The notes below the pieces were generated by a model, which was not told the DNA's origin, searched no databases, and saw only the letters and a program-made list of their open reading frames with translations. Of a stretch of 8,343 nt of DNA, positions 5,156-8,343 are shown one piece after another (the stretch's first letter is position 1; every line of letters starts with the position of its first letter). Source of the DNA: Deltaproteobacteria bacterium (GTDB lineage Bacteria; SAR324; JACQKK01); the NCBI GenBank assembly GCA_029879595.1, contig JAOUPZ010000123.1, forward strand, positions 1 to 8,343. The letters run 5' to 3'. The translations under genes and the position numbers were made by a program.

Positions 5156-6523
5156 ATGCCGATATGGGTAGTGATTATGAATATTTCCGTGCTGAAAAAA
5201 GCCTTCGGTGGCTGTTTGGAGCGTATGAAGGGTGTCATTCCCAGGTGGCTGCCGGACTGGTTTGGCAGAAAGTGGGAATTGGGGTACACTTTTCAAACCA
5301 TTGGCGAAGCCTTGTATTTCGTTCTGTCACCTGCAAGGAGAGCTGCCGGTTTGAACCACCTCCAGCGAAAAAGGTTGTTGCGCATAGCGCATGCGATGCT
5401 GATTCCCGTGGGATTTATCCTGATGGGGCTGGGCGCGGGCGTGATGGCGGGCATGATGCAGTATCCCCCCTCGACCGTGCTGGGCACACCCACTCCGCCG
5501 GTGGTGATGTCGCTGCCGGCAGACATGGCCCTGCCTCCTCCCGGCTCCAATGTGCTGGTGCTGGAGGAACTGGAGCCTGTTGACGATAGCGCTCCGGCTC
5601 AGGGGGAGCCTGCCGTCCCTGAACGCACGGCAGTCCCGGAAGCAGCGCAGCGGGTTATCCCCGGCGGGGCCAGTGGAGCCCTTATCACACCCAAGGCCCC
5701 CCTCAAACAGGATCCCGCGGCTCCGGCACAGGTTATCAGGGAGGCCCCCTACAGGGAGCGCCCCGGATTCACGCCGCCTTCCTCACCCCTTGTCAGGGCC
5801 GAGCCCCCCGCAGGGCAGGGCCTGCGGCCCGAGGCCGAAGGAAGTCCGGCGCGGCCCCACGAAAAGCTTCTGGCCATAGTAATAGACGACATCGGTTACA
5901 GCCTTGAAATGCTGCGGGGCTTCCTGAAGCTGGGGCGGCCGGTGAATTTTTCCGTCCTGCCGGGCATTCAGCACAGCCGCGAGTCGGCCCTGATGATCAA
6001 GCGCGCCGGGCAGGAGTTCATCATTCACATGCCCATGGAGCCGCTGGAATATCCCCGGGAAAACCCCGGCCCGGAGGCCCTGCTGACCAGCTTTGACATC
6101 GGTGAAATCCGCCGCCGGGTCCTGGGATACATGGAAGGGCTGCCCGGAGCGGTGGGTGCCAGCAATCACATGGGATCGGCCTACACCCGCGACCCCCACC
6201 GCATGGCGGTGGTGCAGGATCTGCTGGCGGAGAGGAACATGTTCTTCCTGAACAGCAAGACCGTGTCCACCAATGTGCCTTCGCGGATCGCGCAAACGCG
6301 GAACTACGCCTATCTTGAGCGCGATGTGTTCCTGGACCACAATCTCAGCGAGCGGGCCATTGAGCGCTCCTTCCTGCAGGCGCTGGCCAGGGCGCGCGAG
6401 CAGGGCCGGGCCATCGCCATCGGTCATCCCCACCCCCAGACCCTGCGGGTGCTGAAGCGCAATCTTTCCCGGATGGATCGGGAGGGTGTCCGCGCGGTTA
6501 CACTGTCCAGCTTTTTACCCTGA
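5156..6523 (+). CDS. Divergent polysaccharide deacetylase family protein (YibQ-like), membrane anchored
   Basis: Residues 236-455 match the divergent polysaccharide deacetylase family (COG2861, YibQ-like; related to NodB deacetylases). The motifs are IDDIG (D244/D245, expected metal ligands), HMPMEP (H291), NHMGS (N337/H338), RDVFLD (R389-D394) and AIGHPHP (H424/H426). The fold should sit in the periplasm and may act on peptidoglycan or another polysaccharide; the substrate is unknown. Residues 79-101 are one hydrophobic anchor, and 103-235 are a Pro/Ala-rich linker. The coordinates give the longest frame, from an ATG at 5156 with a weak ribosome site. A TTG at 5351 (residue 66) is at least as likely: AAGGAG lies 10 bases before it, it yields a basic N-terminus followed directly by the anchor, and the G/C bias at third codon positions is clearly weaker upstream of it. 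From memory, the family usually has Asp where N366 stands (FLNSKT). Confidence 0.88.
   Translation: MPIWVVIMNISVLKKAFGGCLERMKGVIPRWLPDWFGRKWELGYTFQTIGEALYFVLSPARRAAGLNHLQRKRLLRIAHAMLIPVGFILMGLGAGVMAGMMQYPPSTVLGTPTPPVVMSLPADMALPPPGSNVLVLEELEPVDDSAPAQGEPAVPERTAVPEAAQRVIPGGASGALITPKAPLKQDPAAPAQVIREAPYRERPGFTPPSSPLVRAEPPAGQGLRPEAEGSPARPHEKLLAIVIDDIGYSLEMLRGFLKLGRPVNFSVLPGIQHSRESALMIKRAGQEFIIHMPMEPLEYPRENPGPEALLTSFDIGEIRRRVLGYMEGLPGAVGASNHMGSAYTRDPHRMAVVQDLLAERNMFFLNSKTVSTNVPSRIAQTRNYAYLERDVFLDHNLSERAIERSFLQALARAREQGRAIAIGHPHPQTLRVLKRNLSRMDREGVRAVTLSSFLP
5290..5318 (+). promoter_or_regulatory. Weak candidate promoter for the deacetylase gene if it starts at 5351
   Basis: TTTTCA (5290-5295) and TGTATT (5313-5318) are 17 bp apart, each 4 of 6 to consensus. 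It would give a leader of about 25 bases before the TTG at 5351. The call depends on that start being real. Confidence 0.2.
5335..5340 (+). promoter_or_regulatory. Strong Shine-Dalgarno inside the annotated frame, points to a TTG start at 5351
   Basis: AAGGAG is followed by 10 bases and then an in-frame TTG. No comparable ribosome site precedes the ATG at 5156, where only a GCGGA-like stretch is present. The product from 5351 would be 390 residues. Confidence 0.5.
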
Positions 6524-6657
6524 ATTACTGCAGGTTTTCCTCCGCGCTGCTGCCGGTCCTTTCTGTTAGGGGGGGGCAGGTTGTGTCAGGATACTGTTTT
6601 TTGGGGGCGCTGCCTCCAGGCCCCAGTCAGGCAACAAGCCTCCTGAACCGCTGATAG

Positions 6658-6676
6658 GTGGGGACAAAGCCCCCAC
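6658..6676. terminator. Hairpin between convergent genes, possible two-way terminator
   Basis: GTGGGG (6658-6663) pairs with CCCCAC (6671-6676) around a 7-base loop. No T-run follows on either strand, so any termination would rely on structure or Rho. It is the cleanest stem in this gap. Confidence 0.3.
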
Positions 6677-6723
6677 ACCCCCGGCTATTTAGTGCACGTG
6701 GGAAAGGGACGAACCACCGATAA

Positions 6724-6738
6724 GTCTGCTTTTCAGAC
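6724..6738 (-). terminator. Small hairpin just after dacB
   Basis: On the minus strand GTCTG and CAGAC pair around AAAAG, starting about 5 bases after the dacB stop and followed by TTAT. The stem is only 5 bp. Confidence 0.25.
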
Positions 6739-6743
6739 AGGGC

Positions 6744-8303
6744 CTAGTTGGAGCTGATGTCCTGGCCGCGCCCGGAGTTTTTCCGGCCGGCTTCCTGCGG
6801 TCCGCCGGCTCCGGCGGTCTTGGGGCTGGCCCGGCCGGCCAGGGCTTCGAATATGCCCGTCAGCACCCGGTCCTGCGATTCCTGCAGTTCCAGGAAGGAA
6901 CGGTCAGAGCCGTTTATGAGAAAGGAGAAAATCACCACATCGCCGGGAAGCTCCATGTATCCGCTGATGTTGCCCACGCCGTCCAGGGTGCCCGACTTGG
7001 CGCGCAGCTTTCCGCGCATCCAGTAGGGGAAGTTGCGGTATTGCAAAGTGCCGTCCACCCCGGCCAGGGAGAGCGAGTTGATGTATTCGGCCTGGAGGCT
7101 GAAGTCGCGGGAAACATGGTTGAGGATGTTCACCAGCAGCCGGGGGCTGATCATCCCCTGCCGGCTCAGGCCGGACCCGTCCGCCATGTTGAGCTGCCCG
7201 GAGAGTTTGCTGAAATCCGATTCCACCACCCGGGCCACCACCCCCAGACCATCCGCCGCGGATACACCGGAATCCTTTTCCAGCCGGCCCATGGCCATGA
7301 GCAGGGATTCGGCGGCCAGATTGCTGGAGTCCTTGTTTACATGGCGGATAACCTCGCTCAGGGGCCGGGAGGAGATGGTGTGGATGTATTCCTTGGACAG
7401 ACCCGGGGCCGCGGACCTCACCAGGGGCAGCGGGCCCTCGATGCCCTGCCTGTTAAGGCGCTCACGGAGCAGGACGTGAAAATACACAATGGGATCATTG
7501 ACGGCGGCTTCAATGAAGTACGGCTCCAGTTCCTCCGGCATGGTTCCCCGCAGATGGAACCGGGCGGTCCCTCCGCTCCAGTCCTGGGTGACGTGCACCA
7601 GGGGGCTGCTCTGGGGCTCTATCTTGAACCTGGAATCAACCTGAAACGATCCGCTGATGGTTTTTACGTTGAAAACCTTTGCGTCCCGGCTGGAGATGAT
7701 GAATTCGATCAGGTTCTGTTCCACCACGAACGGGCTGACGGGTGCAAACCAGCGCTGACTGCCCCCGTTGGCCTTCCAGGAATCGGGACGGGTTGTGCCG
7801 TCATAGAGCCTGTCATCCAGGTACAGTGAGCCGTCCAGCCGGTGGATGCCCATGGAAAGCAGCACCGCGGCCAGCTTCTCGAAGTCGGCCACGCGGATGG
7901 TGGGGTCGCCCACTCCCTTTACCAAAAGCCCCAGCCGAGTCTTTCCTCCGGAGGGGTCCTTCTCCTCGACCAGATACACCCGGGTGCGCCAGCGGTATTC
8001 CGGGGAAAGGGACTTCAGGGCCGCATAGGTGGTGACCAGCTTGATATTTGAGGCCGCGATATAGGTCTGGTTGATATCGTGCTGGTAAAGATAGCGTTTG
8101 CCGGCAGTGGAGTACAGGGCCAGCCCCAACTGGTAGCCCTTGAGATCCTCCCGGATCAGCAGGGTTTCGATATGTTTTTTAAGGGCCTTGTCAGAGATGC
8201 CCTTTTGGGGCTTTCCTCCGGTGGTTTTGGCCGCATGGGCCTGTGGCGGCGCCGGCAGAAGCAGCGCCAGCAGGGCGGCCAGCAGCAGCACGGCACCCGG
8301 CAT
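6744..8303 (-). CDS. dacB: D-alanyl-D-alanine carboxypeptidase/endopeptidase, PBP4 type
   Basis: This periplasmic serine peptidase removes the terminal D-Ala of peptidoglycan stem peptides and can cut D-Ala-mDAP cross-links. The motifs are S85-N-I-K88 (nucleophile), S326-S-N328, and K436-S-G-T. The 241 residues between the first two and 110 between the last two match PBP4 spacing as I remember it, including the large inserted domains. Other family marks are GVGDPTI (130-136) and DGSGLSR (375-381). A hydrophobic segment (4-18) ending in AHA (22-24) is a signal peptide. The last 30 residues are a Gly/Ala-rich tail beyond the catalytic fold. The 8303 ATG is the latest likely start, but with it the signal peptide has no positive charge. 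The frame stays open to the window edge and encodes TRK and a further Arg upstream, so the true start is probably outside the window. It converges on the deacetylase gene, another envelope enzyme. Confidence 0.93.
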   Translation of the reverse strand: MPGAVLLLAALLALLLPAPPQAHAAKTTGGKPQKGISDKALKKHIETLLIREDLKGYQLGLALYSTAGKRYLYQHDINQTYIAASNIKLVTTYAALKSLSPEYRWRTRVYLVEEKDPSGGKTRLGLLVKGVGDPTIRVADFEKLAAVLLSMGIHRLDGSLYLDDRLYDGTTRPDSWKANGGSQRWFAPVSPFVVEQNLIEFIISSRDAKVFNVKTISGSFQVDSRFKIEPQSSPLVHVTQDWSGGTARFHLRGTMPEELEPYFIEAAVNDPIVYFHVLLRERLNRQGIEGPLPLVRSAAPGLSKEYIHTISSRPLSEVIRHVNKDSSNLAAESLLMAMGRLEKDSGVSAADGLGVVARVVESDFSKLSGQLNMADGSGLSRQGMISPRLLVNILNHVSRDFSLQAEYINSLSLAGVDGTLQYRNFPYWMRGKLRAKSGTLDGVGNISGYMELPGDVVIFSFLINGSDRSFLELQESQDRVLTGIFEALAGRASPKTAGAGGPQEAGRKNSGRGQDISSN

Positions 8304-8343
8304 CCGCAGGGAACTCGCCCCGAAGCCTGTTTTGCGTGTAATA

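Larger units (their letters stand above)
6524..6743. other. Hairpin-rich gap between convergent genes
   Basis: This 220-bp stretch has no coding signal. It includes a run of eight G near 6570, a T-run ahead of a GC-rich hairpin (6603-6617), a short hairpin with stem AGGC/GCCT (6629-6641) and a hairpin with stem GTGGGG/CCCCAC (6658-6676). Next to the dacB stop is a GTCTG/CAGAC hairpin (6724-6738). It probably ends transcription from both sides. Its style resembles GC-rich dispersed text I remember between Desulfovibrio genes. Confidence 0.5.

Noticed and set aside
5783..6433. Minus-strand frame of 216 codons opposite the deacetylase
   Set aside because: It lies entirely antisense to the conserved deacetylase domain and has no supporting motif.
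7041..7829. Plus-strand frame of 262 codons opposite dacB
   Set aside because: It is antisense to a gene with all three penicillin-binding-protein motifs and has no domain features of its own.
1..8343. Defence system, CRISPR array, insertion sequence, tRNA or rRNA
   Set aside because: No spaced direct repeats, transposase motifs, terminal inverted repeats, cloverleaf or rRNA text were seen. The genes are ordinary metabolic and envelope types.

Overview
The window is GC-rich DNA from a Gram-negative bacterium. It carries a PBP4-type D-Ala-D-Ala carboxypeptidase, a YibQ-like periplasmic deacetylase, a lipoprotein with a clear lipobox and a biotin carboxylase fused to its biotin carrier. This mix, together with the GC-rich hairpin text between genes at 6590-6680, resembles what I remember of Desulfovibrio and related Desulfobacterota. 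The assignment is an inference from style and was not tested by a database search.

Layout. Bases 1-510 (+) are the C-terminal end of an exported-looking, unrecognised protein with a calcium-loop-like motif. It is followed by a strong hairpin and a short 14-bp tandem repeat. Bases 591-1640 (-) encode a kelch-type beta-propeller lipoprotein that converges on the first gene. A 389-bp gap (1641-2029) holds the kelch leader and an AT-rich promoter-like island. Bases 2030-4984 (-) encode a 984-residue protein with biotin carboxylase first, an unassigned middle region, and a biotinyl domain last. It faces away from the deacetylase gene, and the space between them has a candidate promoter and an inverted repeat. 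Bases 5156-6523 (+) encode the divergent polysaccharide deacetylase family protein, whose true start may be a TTG at 5351. A hairpin-rich 220-bp gap (6524-6743) separates it from the converging dacB gene (6744-8303 or further, -), which may start beyond the window.

How the genes relate. The carboxylase would supply carboxybiotin for malonyl-CoA synthesis or a related acyl-CoA carboxylation, with its carboxyltransferase encoded elsewhere. The deacetylase-like protein and DacB both act in the periplasm on the cell wall or envelope polysaccharide. Transcription directions alternate, so there is no multi-gene operon here. I see no convincing new system such as a defence island, mobile element or CRISPR array. 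The points most worth a second look are the fused carboxylase with its altered active-site segment, the cysteine pair repeated in the kelch blades, and the start-site problem in the deacetylase gene.
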